From a virus, in IMG/VR virus record IMGVR_UViG_3300046616_000596, positions 1 through 61,472 of that record: a stretch of 61,472 nucleotides of DNA; one strand, written 5' to 3'. The translations under genes were made by a program, and so were the position numbers. Position 1 is the first letter of the stretch, and each line of letters opens with the position of its first letter. Below the pieces are notes generated by a model. That model searched no databases, was not told where the DNA came from, and saw only the letters and a program-made list of their open reading frames with translations. Shown here piece by piece: positions 15,237 through 21,847 of this stretch.

Positions 15237-15248
15237 GCGCGGATAGGA
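15237..15248 (+). promoter_or_regulatory. Operator OL2, second copy of GCGCGGATAGGA
   Basis: This is an exact repeat of the site inside the leftward promoter, 67 bases away. Two sites near one promoter would allow cooperative binding. It lies within the divergent control region between the leftward operon and the RHH gene. Confidence 0.5.
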
Positions 15249-15324
15249 TGGGCAGCTCGCCATCTGGTGCATAGCCTGTCTATGCATTGCAAAATGCAAG
15301 TGACAACCGGCCAGTATGCCTGAA

Positions 15325-15347
15325 ATTGATACCTACCTGATACCAAT
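15325..15347. promoter_or_regulatory. Imperfect 23-bp dyad, possible RHH operator
   Basis: ATTGATACC and GATACCAAT form arms of an imperfect dyad with a 5-base centre, 39 bases before the start of the ribbon-helix-helix gene. TGATACC also repeats directly within it. It is a plausible autoregulatory site for that protein, inferred from position only. Confidence 0.4.
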
Positions 15348-15385
15348 CCCGGCAATCGTGCGTGACCTCGCAGCACAATTGCCGA

Positions 15386-15610
15386 ATGAATAAAATCAAG
15401 AAAACGGATTACTCAGCAATGACCCTGCGGCTACCGCAGGACGTGATGGAACGCTTGGACGTGGCGGCAGAACACAACGGCCGCACCAGGACAGATGAGA
15501 TACGTGCGAGGCTGGAAGCGTCGCCTACGGACGACCGCCTAACCGCCATCGAGGCCGAGCTGCAGGAGATGAAGGTGATGCTGCGGAAGCTGCTGGATGC
15601 GGCGGGGTAG
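15386..15610 (+). CDS. Arc/MetJ-type ribbon-helix-helix regulator, 74 aa
   Basis: The protein contains YSAMTLRLPQDVMERLDVAA followed by ENGRTRTDEIRARLEAS-type sequence, the ribbon-helix-helix pattern of Arc-like repressors. The C-terminus is a short coiled coil (IEAELQEMKVMLRKLLDA). I chose ATG at 15386 (MNKIKKTDYS); an earlier ATG at 15362 is less likely. It is transcribed away from the leftward operon and probably controls one of the divergent promoters. Confidence 0.75.
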   Translation: MNKIKKTDYSAMTLRLPQDVMERLDVAAEHNGRTRTDEIRARLEASPTDDRLTAIEAELQEMKVMLRKLLDAAG

Positions 15611-15826
15611 GTGCCAGCGGGCAGTTAAGACTGACAAAAACGCAACGCTTTTGCGCACTGCAATAACTAGTTGCACTTGCCTGCAACGCCTGTAGCATTT
15701 TTGCGCTAAACTGCCGCTAACACCATGGTGACGGCGACGTCAGAATGGTGGTCCAGTTAGGGTTTGCGGCACAGGACATTGTGCGAACAAAGCAAGACCA
15801 GCAAAGCTGGCTGTTAGGAGCACAAA

Positions 15827-16036
15827 ATGAAAACGATCGTTCAAATTATTGCGGATGGCATTCTGGCCATCGCTGATACATACACGTCACCACGCGAATA
15901 TAGTCAGCCCGCCAAAGACGGCTTCTTGAAAGATCGGGAAAACCTGCAAGGAGACGTCAGGCAGGTAGGGGAAGACTTAAGCCAAACAATTACAAAATAT
16001 GGCAAACAATCAAACCAGCCTCCAAGCTACAGATAA
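15827..16036 (+). CDS. Hypothetical protein, 69 aa
   Basis: This 69-aa protein (MKTIVQIIADGILAIADTYT) has a good ribosome site (TTAGGAGCACAAA). The N-terminal helix is amphipathic or weakly hydrophobic. Its 3' end overlaps the DUF2335 gene by 38 bases, so the two are probably co-transcribed. In the 216 bases upstream I see only a weak promoter candidate (TTGCAC/TAGCAT). Confidence 0.55.
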   Translation: MKTIVQIIADGILAIADTYTSPREYSQPAKDGFLKDRENLQGDVRQVGEDLSQTITKYGKQSNQPPSYR

Positions 16037-16460
16037 AGACGGTCAAACCGTATCAGTGCATCACACCCAGACCGACAGCCCAATCCTTCCTGCAGCAAAC
16101 CTCTTGGCGCTGGCAGAGATCCGTCCAGATCTCGTGGACTTCGTTTTGGATCAAACCAAGACCGAAGCGGACCATCGTCGCAAGAGTCAGTCGCTGCGGG
16201 ACACTTTCATCTTCATCGAGAGGATTTCGGGTGTTGTTGCTGGCGCCATCATCGCGCTCTTCGTTTTTGCATTAGGCGGCTATCTGGTGCTGCAAGGGCA
16301 TGACTGGGCCGGCGTCGCAATTTGTGGGACAACGTTGGTTGGTATAGTCAGCCTATTCGTCTCCCGCCAGTGGTCCGCACGCACACCAGGGCAGGCGCCT
16401 GAAAAACCAGTCAAGCGCCCACCAGCCAAGAAGGCAGCGCCAAGTAAATTAAGGCACTAA
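15999..16460 (+). CDS. DUF2335 family membrane protein
   Basis: The 153-aa protein fits DUF2335: a soluble N-terminus, RRKSQSLRDTFIFIERISG before two TM helices (VVAGAIIALFVFALGGYLV and WAGVAICGTTLVGIVSLFV), and a basic tail. Members are common in prophages and are thought to be lysogeny-expressed membrane proteins. A clear terminator follows at once, so the 15.8-16.5 kb pair is a separate transcription unit. Confidence 0.8.
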   Translation: MANNQTSLQATDKDGQTVSVHHTQTDSPILPAANLLALAEIRPDLVDFVLDQTKTEADHRRKSQSLRDTFIFIERISGVVAGAIIALFVFALGGYLVLQGHDWAGVAICGTTLVGIVSLFVSRQWSARTPGQAPEKPVKRPPAKKAAPSKLRH

Positions 16461-16484
16461 GCCCGCCCACCGCGGGCTTTTTTT
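16459..16484 (+). terminator. Intrinsic terminator after DUF2335 gene
   Basis: An 8-bp GC-rich stem (AAGCCCGC/GCGGGCTT) with a 5-base loop is followed by a run of T. It overlaps the stop codon of the DUF2335 gene and closes that unit. Confidence 0.9.
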
Positions 16485-16545
16485 ACGCCCGAAATACACC
16501 ACCATATTCCGCCCGGAGCATCGCCGGCTACGCGCCGGCATACTC

Positions 16546-16560
16546 ATCAATTGTCACTGG
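16546..16560 (+). repeat. Direct repeat copy 1, ATCAATTGTCACTGG
   Basis: This 15-base sequence recurs exactly at 17041-17055, and the two copies flank the pair of small genes at 16643 and 16746. The flanking pattern suggests a cassette boundary or repeated regulatory site. Confidence 0.65.
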
Positions 16561-16583
16561 CGCGCCTGACCCGCATATTCCGG

Positions 16584-16612
16584 TTGTAAACCTCGCCAGC
16601 ACCGATTAGACT
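16584..16612 (+). promoter_or_regulatory. Promoter for 53-aa gene
   Basis: TTGTAA and TAGACT are separated by 17 bases, upstream of a strong GGAGGGG ribosome site and the ATG at 16643. It would make this gene independent of the neighbours. Confidence 0.5.
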
Positions 16613-16642
16613 TGGCCGCAAGTTAGTCAGGGAGGGGTGGCG

Positions 16643-16804
16643 ATGAAGAAGATGATCGAACGCGTGGTGTTCTGCAATTGGCTGTTGTTTCTGGCGCGCT
16701 TGCCGGCCTACCCGTATAACTGGCTCATGCAAGCGCGCATGAACTTCATCGGTTACGGTGACTGTTTAACCAGCCGGAAAGAGTACGAAAACCGGTCGAA
16801 CTGA
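16643..16804 (+). CDS. Small basic/hydrophobic protein, 53 aa
   Basis: The product (MKKMIERVVFCNWLLFLARL) has a hydrophobic N-terminal helix and a polar basic C-terminus. It has an excellent ribosome site and its own promoter. It overlaps the oppositely oriented 94-aa gene by 59 bases at the 3' ends. Unknown; probably a lysogeny-expressed membrane peptide. Confidence 0.5.
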   Translation: MKKMIERVVFCNWLLFLARLPAYPYNWLMQARMNFIGYGDCLTSRKEYENRSN

Positions 16805-17030
16805 AGTAATCGCCGACTTCAAAGAAGGCGACTTCATCGGCCGCATGTAGTATTTTGCTGAAATCGAGCGTATGCGGCGCCTGGCTCGAATCGAAAAGAT
16901 AGACGACCGTGCTGCCGCCGAGCACGACTTTCTTGAAGTCCCCGCCGCAGCACTCCCCAATTACACCGTCGATTTGGGCGTGCTCGTATGTCGGCTTAGG
17001 TAGGTTGAAAATAGCGATGTATCGGGCCAT
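16746..17030 (-). CDS. Hypothetical protein, 94 aa
   Basis: This protein (MARYIAIFNLPKPTYEHAQI) shows alternating strands and helices with no TM segment. A GGAGACACG ribosome site precedes the ATG at 17030. It is convergent with the 53-aa gene, and the direct repeat copy 2 lies just upstream, overlapping its probable promoter region. Unknown function. Confidence 0.6.
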   Translation of the reverse strand: MARYIAIFNLPKPTYEHAQIDGVIGECCGGDFKKVVLGGSTVVYLFDSSQAPHTLDFSKILHAADEVAFFEVGDYFSSTGFRTLSGWLNSHRNR

Positions 17031-17040
17031 CGTGTCTCCG

Positions 17041-17055
17041 ATCAATTGTCACTGG
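17041..17055 (+). repeat. Direct repeat copy 2, ATCAATTGTCACTGG
   Basis: This is an exact copy of the 15-base repeat at 16546, placed just upstream of the 94-aa leftward gene. See copy 1 for the interpretation. Confidence 0.65.
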
Positions 17056-17117
17056 TGGGGCTACGCCAGAACCGAGTAGCCGCGATTCGCCAGGCAGGTC
17101 ATGATGATTTTGCGGTT

Positions 17118-17141
17118 AGCCTAGCGGCGCGCCGCTAGGCT
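17118..17141. repeat. Perfect 24-bp GC-rich palindrome
   Basis: AGCCTAGCGGCG is followed directly by its exact complement, giving a perfect palindrome centred on 17129/17130. It lies downstream of the lipoprotein gene. It may act as a terminator hairpin for that gene, though the T run is poor. Confidence 0.5.
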
Positions 17142-17170
17142 TGCTGCTATTCTTTGGCGTAGCGCGCGGA

Positions 17171-17554
17171 TTACTTCAGTACCGCCGCCTGGTCATTCAG
17201 TGCAGCCGTCGTCCCACAATTCTTCGTAATCGCGGTTTGCTGAATTGCATCCTGCTGCCCCTTTAGTGTGGCGAATTCCGCCTCCTGCTGTTTCATCCCA
17301 CCTAATGCGAACAGTGCAGGCCAAAATAGAAGACCTCCTGCCGTTGCAATTTTCTTATCGTTCGACGCGGCCTCATCCAGACGCCCACCCAACTGTTGCG
17401 CACGGGTCTGTAGGCGATCATTTTCGGCAGCGATCTGCTTGCAGTCGTAGTCCTTATACGTCAGAGGTGACTGGTAAGTACTGGCGATGTCCTTGCTCGC
17501 CGTGGCGCAGCCGGTGAGAGCGCACATGGCGCCGAGAATTGTGATTATTTTCAT
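17171..17554 (-). CDS. Prophage lipoprotein, 127 aa
   Basis: The protein starts MKIITILGAMCALTGCATAS, a signal peptide with lipobox LTGC and lipidated Cys16. The rest is helical and may be a periplasmic coiled coil (AAENDRLQTRAQQLGGRLDE), with a hydrophobic segment (GLLFWPALFALGG). It has a strong TGGAGG ribosome site at 17554. The position beside the repressor suggests expression in the lysogen and a cell-surface role such as exclusion. Confidence 0.75.
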   Translation of the reverse strand: MKIITILGAMCALTGCATASKDIASTYQSPLTYKDYDCKQIAAENDRLQTRAQQLGGRLDEAASNDKKIATAGGLLFWPALFALGGMKQQEAEFATLKGQQDAIQQTAITKNCGTTAALNDQAAVLK

Positions 17555-17890
17555 AGTTTCCTCCAGTAGTCGGCTAGGGCGCGCCGCTGCGCTTGTTTTT
17601 GTATCTGTAGAGTACACACAGGGCCACCTGAAGAAACTATCGAATAATTGCTTTTTCGATATTTCAACTGCGTTTCGCAACGCTTCAGAGATACAACTCA
17701 CCCCCGAGTTCAATCCTCCCCCACTCGGCGGCGCAGCAATGAAACTAGTCAAAACTTTTAAATTGCAATGTGAGAATCGCGCAATATTTCAGACAAAAAG
17801 TAATTGCGGAAAAGCCATCTTTTTCTTCGTTTCGATTCAGAACCAACCGTTATGCTGGCTCAACACTGATTACAAAACAGAGGAGGGGAG
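17555..17890. other. Intergenic region between lipoprotein and 59-aa genes
   Basis: This 336-base stretch is AT-richer than its surroundings and divergent. I see no gene I would support. A weak rightward -10 candidate (TTATGCT near 17851) lies 35 bases before the 59-aa gene. Leftward signals for the lipoprotein are not convincing. Confidence 0.4.
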
Positions 17891-18070
17891 ATGAAGAACC
17901 TGAACCGCATCATCGCTGCTTACAGCAAGATGGATCAGCGTCGGCGGGAGCAAACACTCAGGCACCTGGAGCGCTTGGCTCGCGAGCACCCGGACCGTCG
18001 CCTACTTCGTCTCGCCGCTAGCAACGGGCGGATTCAGGACTTTGGGCAAGTCGTCCGCATAACCGAGTAA
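17891..18070 (+). CDS. Small basic protein antisense to repressor 3' end, 59 aa
   Basis: This frame has a very strong GGAGGGGAG ribosome site and encodes a basic helical protein (MKNLNRIIAAYSKMDQRRRE). It converges with the repressor gene and overlaps its last 69 bases, so its mRNA is antisense to the repressor message. It may be a real small protein, a regulator of repressor levels, or both. Confidence 0.55.
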   Translation: MKNLNRIIAAYSKMDQRRREQTLRHLERLAREHPDRRLLRLAASNGRIQDFGQVVRITE

Positions 18071-18499
18071 GTCTTTTTGCGCTTCACCGTCCATCCTTCT
18101 ATGCATGGACACCAGAAGCCACTCTTGAGGGGTCAAGAAATGCGGTCCAGTCATCATCATCGGCGTGGCCCGCGGCATTTCCTCGACGTCAGTAACGACA
18201 CCCGTTTTGGTTTGGATATGCACTACCTTCGACCCTGCCAGCATGACGATATCCGAGTGCTCCGCCTCAATCGGGGAGCCTTCACTCAACCAGTTGTAGC
18301 TGACTCCTAATGGCTTTGCGAGCGCCCGGAGTGTCCCGGCTTCCGGGCCTTGCGTCATATTCCCCTTGAGGATGCGACTAATGGTGGCCTGAGGGACACC
18401 CGACTCCTTCGAGAGTCGATATTGCGACCATGGCTTAGCCCACTTCGAGTCGCGCATAGCCGCGTCGAGGCGTGACGCGATGTCAGAACAATTATCCAT
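18002..18499 (-). CDS. CI-like repressor, HTH without peptidase domain, 165 aa
   Basis: An XRE-type helix-turn-helix spans about residues 25-47 (SQYRLSKESGVPQATISRIL). The C-terminal part (ADDLPKVLNPPVAS at the end) does not look like an S24/LexA self-cleaving domain, and no Ser-Lys dyad motif is visible. So induction may need an antirepressor or another signal rather than RecA cleavage. The ATG at 18499 lies 5 bases after the -10, suggesting a leaderless mRNA. It is divergent from cro. Confidence 0.8.
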   Translation of the reverse strand: MDNCSDIASRLDAAMRDSKWAKPWSQYRLSKESGVPQATISRILKGNMTQGPEAGTLRALAKPLGVSYNWLSEGSPIEAEHSDIVMLAGSKVVHIQTKTGVVTDVEEMPRATPMMMTGPHFLTPQEWLLVSMHRRMDGEAQKDLLGYADDLPKVLNPPVASGETK

Positions 18500-18504
18500 A
18501 CATG

Positions 18505-18534
18505 ACTATACGGACGCGTATAAGAAAATCGCAA
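18505..18534 (-). promoter_or_regulatory. Repressor maintenance promoter (PRM-like)
   Basis: On the minus strand TTGCGA (-35, 18529-18534) and TATAGT (-10, 18505-18510) are 18 bases apart. The repressor ATG starts 6 bases after the -10, so transcripts would have essentially no leader, as for lambda cI from PRM. The 6-bp dyad TATACG/CGTATA at 18507-18522 overlaps the -10 and spacer and may be an operator. Confidence 0.65.
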
Positions 18535-18553
18535 CCGTACTCCATAGCGCGTG

Positions 18554-18582
18554 TTGACTTCCTATCCGTGCTTGTATATATT
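18554..18582 (+). promoter_or_regulatory. Rightward early promoter (PR-like) with operator
   Basis: TTGACT and TATATT are separated by exactly 17 bases. The spacer starts with TCCTATCCGTGC, the same operator as in the leftward promoter in the same orientation. The cro ATG at 18590 falls at the expected start of transcription, so the cro message would be leaderless or nearly so. Confidence 0.8.
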
Positions 18583-18589
18583 TCAGGAT

Positions 18590-18790
18590 ATGGACAAAGA
18601 CATTGGCACTTTGCTGCGAGAGATCAAGAGCGTTACTGGATGGAGCGAGCCGCGCATCGCGCAAAAGCTCGGAACATCCCAGCCGACGGTGAACCGCATC
18701 CTCAATGGCCAGGTCGATTGCAAGGGCAGCACGCTTCGAGCAATCACGGAGCTGCACACATCCGTCTGTTCTGAGTCCAAAGCCGCATAG
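18590..18790 (+). CDS. cro: Cro-like HTH protein, 66 aa
   Basis: The protein has a compact XRE helix-turn-helix at ~18-40 (EPRIAQKLGTSQPTVNRILN) and little else, like phage Cro. It is the first gene of the rightward operon and divergent from the repressor, the classic immunity layout. I chose ATG at 18590 (MDKDIG); an upstream ATG at 18551 would lie inside the promoter. Confidence 0.82.
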   Translation: MDKDIGTLLREIKSVTGWSEPRIAQKLGTSQPTVNRILNGQVDCKGSTLRAITELHTSVCSESKAA

Positions 18791-18833
18791 CAGTTGCTCC
18801 ACCCGCAGTAGAACCGCATCACGGGAGATTTGA

Positions 18834-19100
18834 ATGGAAGACCTGACGAACGAGCAAGTGCAGCGCGCGATCCTGGTGGAGTTGCAGAAGCAGACGGCGC
18901 TGCTGGTGACGTTGTGTCGGCACCAGGAAGATTCAGCCAAGCGCCTGGACACACATGATCGCGCCCTGGGAATGAGCCAGCCGATTCGCACTGCGGAGTC
19001 GATGCCGCGCAAAGAGAAGGCGCGCGCGCCGGTCGGCGTGTGGAACCCGGCTACTTGGCAGATTGATCCGATTCCGGCAGCAGCGTCTGCAGATTCTTGA
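18834..19100 (+). CDS. Hypothetical protein, 88 aa
   Basis: The 88-aa protein is helical in its N-terminal half (EDLTNEQVQRAILVELQKQT) and basic in the middle (PRKEKARAPVGVWNP). A GGGAGATTTGA leader precedes the ATG; nearly the same leader precedes the gene at 19400. Its 3' end overlaps the reverse gene at 19051. Unknown function. Confidence 0.55.
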   Translation: MEDLTNEQVQRAILVELQKQTALLVTLCRHQEDSAKRLDTHDRALGMSQPIRTAESMPRKEKARAPVGVWNPATWQIDPIPAAASADS

Positions 19101-19269
19101 TGGCGGCGCGAATCGGAAGTAGTTGCAAGTCGGCGGATGTGGTTTCTGGAGGGACTTTGAAGCCCTTCGTCATCTCCACTGTCACTGTGAGTGCGTAGAA
19201 AGTGAACGTAGAAGTTCCGATCACGCCATCCTCGGTGAATGTGCTTGTGACTTCTTTTTTGCAGTCCAT
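19051..19269 (-). CDS. Reverse-cassette small protein, 72 aa
   Basis: This leftward gene lies against the rightward operon. AAGGG six bases upstream supports ATG at 19269. The protein (MDCKKEVTSTFTEDGVIGTS) alternates short strands and ends in a helix. A TACGATT -10-like element lies at 19307-19312, similar to that of the other reverse cassettes but without the TG extension. It overlaps the end of the 88-aa gene by 50 bases. Unknown function. Confidence 0.5.
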   Translation of the reverse strand: MDCKKEVTSTFTEDGVIGTSTFTFYALTVTVEMTKGFKVPPETTSADLQLLPIRAAIKNLQTLLPESDQSAK

Positions 19270-19399
19270 GGGCATCCCTTCTGATGATTGTTGTTGAAGA
19301 GCTCCAATCGTACCCCAGTTGGGATGCCCGCCAGATTTGTAGTTGTAGTCGCAGTAGAAGCACCTGAAAGCCAGAAGTGAGATACACCGGGAGATTTAA

Positions 19400-19672
19400 A
19401 TGAAAGCAGAAGAAAGTAACAGCGGTGTTTGCGATGTCTTGGTCAAGACGTACCTCGATCCGGATCTGTTCCTGCATTTCCGGGATGTTTGCAAGGAAGT
19501 CGGACTTAAACATAGCAGCGCCTTAAGAACGTTAGTGAAGCAGTGGATTGCTGTTCATCGTAGGCCGCAAGCGGTCAAGGTGGAAGGGCCCAAAGTGGGC
19601 CAGGTGTTCGGGGTGCCAAGCCACGGCAGCAGAGTGAATTACGGCAGCACCCCGGGGCGCCTGCAGTCCTGA
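19400..19672 (+). CDS. Possible RHH-like protein, 90 aa
   Basis: Residues ~12-50 (VLVKTYLDPDLFLHFRDVCK then EVGLKHSSALRTLVKQWI) look like a strand followed by two helices, as in ribbon-helix-helix proteins. The C-terminus is loop-rich. The leader GGGAGATTTAA resembles that of the 18834 gene, so the two may derive from a duplication of regulatory sequence. DNA binding is an inference. Confidence 0.55.
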   Translation: MKAEESNSGVCDVLVKTYLDPDLFLHFRDVCKEVGLKHSSALRTLVKQWIAVHRRPQAVKVEGPKVGQVFGVPSHGSRVNYGSTPGRLQS

Positions 19673-19771
19673 CACAGCTGCACTCGAAGGGCTGTCCAGT
19701 GATTGCAGGCTGGTCTGGAAGCAAAGCGAGCCCACTCAATAGTGGGACGAACGCCAAACAAAGGAAAGTTC

Positions 19772-19957
19772 ATGCATCACACGGGAGGTAGTGGGAGCGG
19801 CCCAGCAAACGCCGATCCTGTAGACCGGGTGATTGCCATGGCGAAGAAATGGCGGCAGGCCGACAAGGATGCCGCCGCTACGAAGAGCCCAGCGGACGCC
19901 GGCAAGGAGTATCGCGCCCGGCAAGCCCTTCGCGACGCCATCGATAAGTTGCCCTGA
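19772..19957 (+). CDS. Hypothetical protein, 61 aa
   Basis: The 61-aa polar protein (MHHTGGSGSGPANADPVDRV) has a flexible Gly-rich start and a helical charged remainder. I chose ATG at 19772 because of the AAAGGAAAG ribosome site. Unknown function. Confidence 0.5.
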   Translation: MHHTGGSGSGPANADPVDRVIAMAKKWRQADKDAAATKSPADAGKEYRARQALRDAIDKLP

Positions 19958-20015
19958 CTTTGCAGTACCCGGCGGCCACGGTCGCCGGCCCACCCAACAA
20001 ATACGAGAGGTCCAA

Positions 20016-20354
20016 ATGCGCATGCCCAACTGGATTCACTGGTTCCTGACATTCGGATTCCTCGCGGTGGTCTACAGCGCCGCGCAAGCAGGTGACCTTC
20101 ACGCGAAGCAAGCATTCCCCATGCTGGCCGCGTTGCGCGCCCTGGCCGTGATGGTCATCGCAATGATCATGAACAGTGCCTGGTACGAGCGCCGCGGACT
20201 CATCGTGAACGTCGTCCATTTCTGCGTTGAGGTCGCGATCATCCTCGCACTCATTTACGCCGGCCACTACCTGGTGGTGATGCTCTCGATTTTGATGCTG
20301 TCGCTGTACGAATTTGCCCGAGGGCGCGTAGCACCCGCACCAAAAGCCGCCTGA
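20016..20354 (+). CDS. Four-helix membrane protein, 112 aa
   Basis: The product has about four hydrophobic helices (HWFLTFGFLAVVYSAAQAG, MLAALRALAVMVIAMIM, VVHFCVEVAIILALIYAG, LVVMLSILMLSLYEFA). A GAGAGG ribosome site precedes the ATG at 20016. It resembles prophage membrane proteins of unknown role. The longer upstream frame overlaps the previous gene and was rejected. Confidence 0.65.
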   Translation: MRMPNWIHWFLTFGFLAVVYSAAQAGDLHAKQAFPMLAALRALAVMVIAMIMNSAWYERRGLIVNVVHFCVEVAIILALIYAGHYLVVMLSILMLSLYEFARGRVAPAPKAA

Positions 20355-20396
20355 CCGTCCTATCCCTATTTCGTTGTTTTGTTCATGGAGCCAACC

Positions 20397-20498
20397 ATGA
20401 GTTACCTCCGTATTGCCAATCGCCGCGTACCGCGCGAACTGCAGGACCAAAAAACGCCTGCGCCACAGCCTAAACCGGCTCAGGGAGCGCAGCCATGA
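20397..20498 (+). CDS. Small Pro-rich protein, 33 aa
   Basis: MSYLRIANRRVPRELQDQKT is followed by a Pro/Gln-rich tail. ATGGAGCC gives a ribosome site, and the stop overlaps the next gene's start in ATGA. It is short but the coupling supports it. Confidence 0.45.
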   Translation: MSYLRIANRRVPRELQDQKTPAPQPKPAQGAQP

Positions 20499-20800
20499 AC
20501 GCATATCAGCCTGGCCAGCGCGTGTGCGGCCGCAATTTCATCGGCCCGTGCGCCGAATTTAACGGCGAACTCGGAACGATAGAGGAAGTGGTGCCAGCGG
20601 GCGTTTGTCACGGCACTTGCGCCATACCGACCCCATGGACCGGCTACGTCGTGTGCTGGGACGTTTGCGGCGTCATCAGCTGCAGGTTCGAAGCGGGAAT
20701 GCTCACGCTGGCCGAGAACCTCGCCCCTGTCGATGAAGACAGCGCCAAGCGTGAAGCGGATTCGATCATCAATCGCGCCAAAAACGGAGTTCCGGCATGA
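20495..20800 (+). CDS. Cys-containing hypothetical protein, 101 aa
   Basis: The protein has a beta-rich first part with several Cys (RVCGRNFIGPCAEFNGELGT, VCHGTCAIP, VCWDVCG), which may bind metal or form an SH3-like barrel. The C-terminus is a charged helix. ATGA couplings join it to its neighbours. No family recognised. Confidence 0.55.
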   Translation: MNAYQPGQRVCGRNFIGPCAEFNGELGTIEEVVPAGVCHGTCAIPTPWTGYVVCWDVCGVISCRFEAGMLTLAENLAPVDEDSAKREADSIINRAKNGVPA

Positions 20801-21069
20801 AGAACTTCTATGAAGTGGGGAAGGTGTACGTGTGGATGCACGTTTCCAGCGACTTGACGCACTTGATCGGAACGGAAGTTACCGTGGTCGGCCTCATTGA
20901 AGAATTTGAGGCGGCCAACGGTACGCGGCAGATGGGGCAACTGACTGACGTACATGACGATCACTACCACGTCATGGCACTCCCTGGCGACCTCCGCCCC
21001 AAGAATCCTCCATCCGGCGAGCAGTCCATCGCTGACATGTTCAACCAAACCTACTGTGTGCCAGCATGA
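20797..21069 (+). CDS. Hypothetical protein, 90 aa
   Basis: The protein (MKNFYEVGKVYVWMHVSSDL) looks like a small beta barrel, with GTEVTVVGLIEEF and a His-rich loop (DVHDDHYHVMALP). It may be related in fold to the preceding 101-aa protein. It is coupled by ATGA on both sides. Confidence 0.55.
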   Translation: MKNFYEVGKVYVWMHVSSDLTHLIGTEVTVVGLIEEFEAANGTRQMGQLTDVHDDHYHVMALPGDLRPKNPPSGEQSIADMFNQTYCVPA

Positions 21070-21398
21070 CCATCACCCGCGCCACTAAAGAAACCGCCAT
21101 CAGCGTCGGCCAATGGGTACTCGGTCCATCCGCCCTGGAATATGGTCTGCATTCCGAGCCCCGCTACATCACCCGCATCGCAGGGAAGCGCATTCACTAC
21201 AAGCGCCTGGATGGTCGGGAGTCGTTCATGATGCGCTCGGCCGTCCTGATCGTCTGCGATACCGAAGCGGAAGCGAAGGTTATTCACCAGCTGTCCAACG
21301 AGCGTCACGAGAAGGTCGCCGGCCAGGTCGACCACGTCATCCAGACGATTGGCCGCTGGTGTGATGCGCGTTTGGCTTCGTTGGTGGTGGTCGCATGA
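21066..21398 (+). CDS. Hypothetical protein, 110 aa
   Basis: The protein has a beta-rich N-terminal half (VGQWVLGPSALEYGLHSEPR, YITRIAGKRIHYKRLDG) and a helical C-terminal half. It is coupled to the ASCH gene by ATGA. The role is unknown. Confidence 0.55.
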   Translation: MTITRATKETAISVGQWVLGPSALEYGLHSEPRYITRIAGKRIHYKRLDGRESFMMRSAVLIVCDTEAEAKVIHQLSNERHEKVAGQVDHVIQTIGRWCDARLASLVVVA

Positions 21399-21847
21399 AT
21401 GATATCGGCTTCAACGACGAAATGCGCGCCCTGGTCCTAGCTGGCAACAAGACTCAGACCCGCCGCCTGATGAAAACGCAGCTGAAGTACGGCAACATCT
21501 GCGGAATCTTCCCATCATGGTATCTGCCGACGTCCGCCACTGGCGGCATCCTTTGGCCGAACGCCAAAGACCAGATCGCCGCCATGAATCCGTACGGCCA
21601 GCCAGGCGAGCGCTTGCTGGTGCGTGGCACGCAAGAGCAGATCGAGATTGTGTCGGTGCGTGCGGAGCGTCTGCAGGGCATCAGTCGTGGCGACGCGATG
21701 GGTGAAGGTTGCCCCTTCCCGAATATGGCGAAGGGCGATGATCCGCGCCAATGGTTTGGCAATTTGTGGCAACAAATCTATGGCGCCGACAGCTGGGACG
21801 CCAATCCGTGGGTCTACGCCATTGAGTTCAAGCGGGTGACCTCATGA
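21395..21847 (+). CDS. ASCH-domain phage protein, 150 aa
   Basis: The pattern MRALVLAGNKTQTRRLM, PYGQPGERLLVRGT, RAERLQGISRGDAMGEG and SWDANPWVYAIEFKR is that of phage ASCH-type (PUA-like) proteins. Such domains bind RNA or modified bases, so a role in RNA or nucleotide recognition is likely. It lies two small genes upstream of the YdaS-like regulator. The family call is confident, the function is not. Confidence 0.8.
   Translation: MNDIGFNDEMRALVLAGNKTQTRRLMKTQLKYGNICGIFPSWYLPTSATGGILWPNAKDQIAAMNPYGQPGERLLVRGTQEQIEIVSVRAERLQGISRGDAMGEGCPFPNMAKGDDPRQWFGNLWQQIYGADSWDANPWVYAIEFKRVTS

Noticed and set aside
15057-15299. 80-aa minus-strand frame across the leftward promoter
   Set aside because: It lies over the promoter and operators, overlaps the first operon gene in another frame, and has no ribosome site.
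18506-19513. 335-aa minus-strand frame across cro and the following genes
   Set aside because: It covers the cro promoter and several better supported genes and has no start signals.
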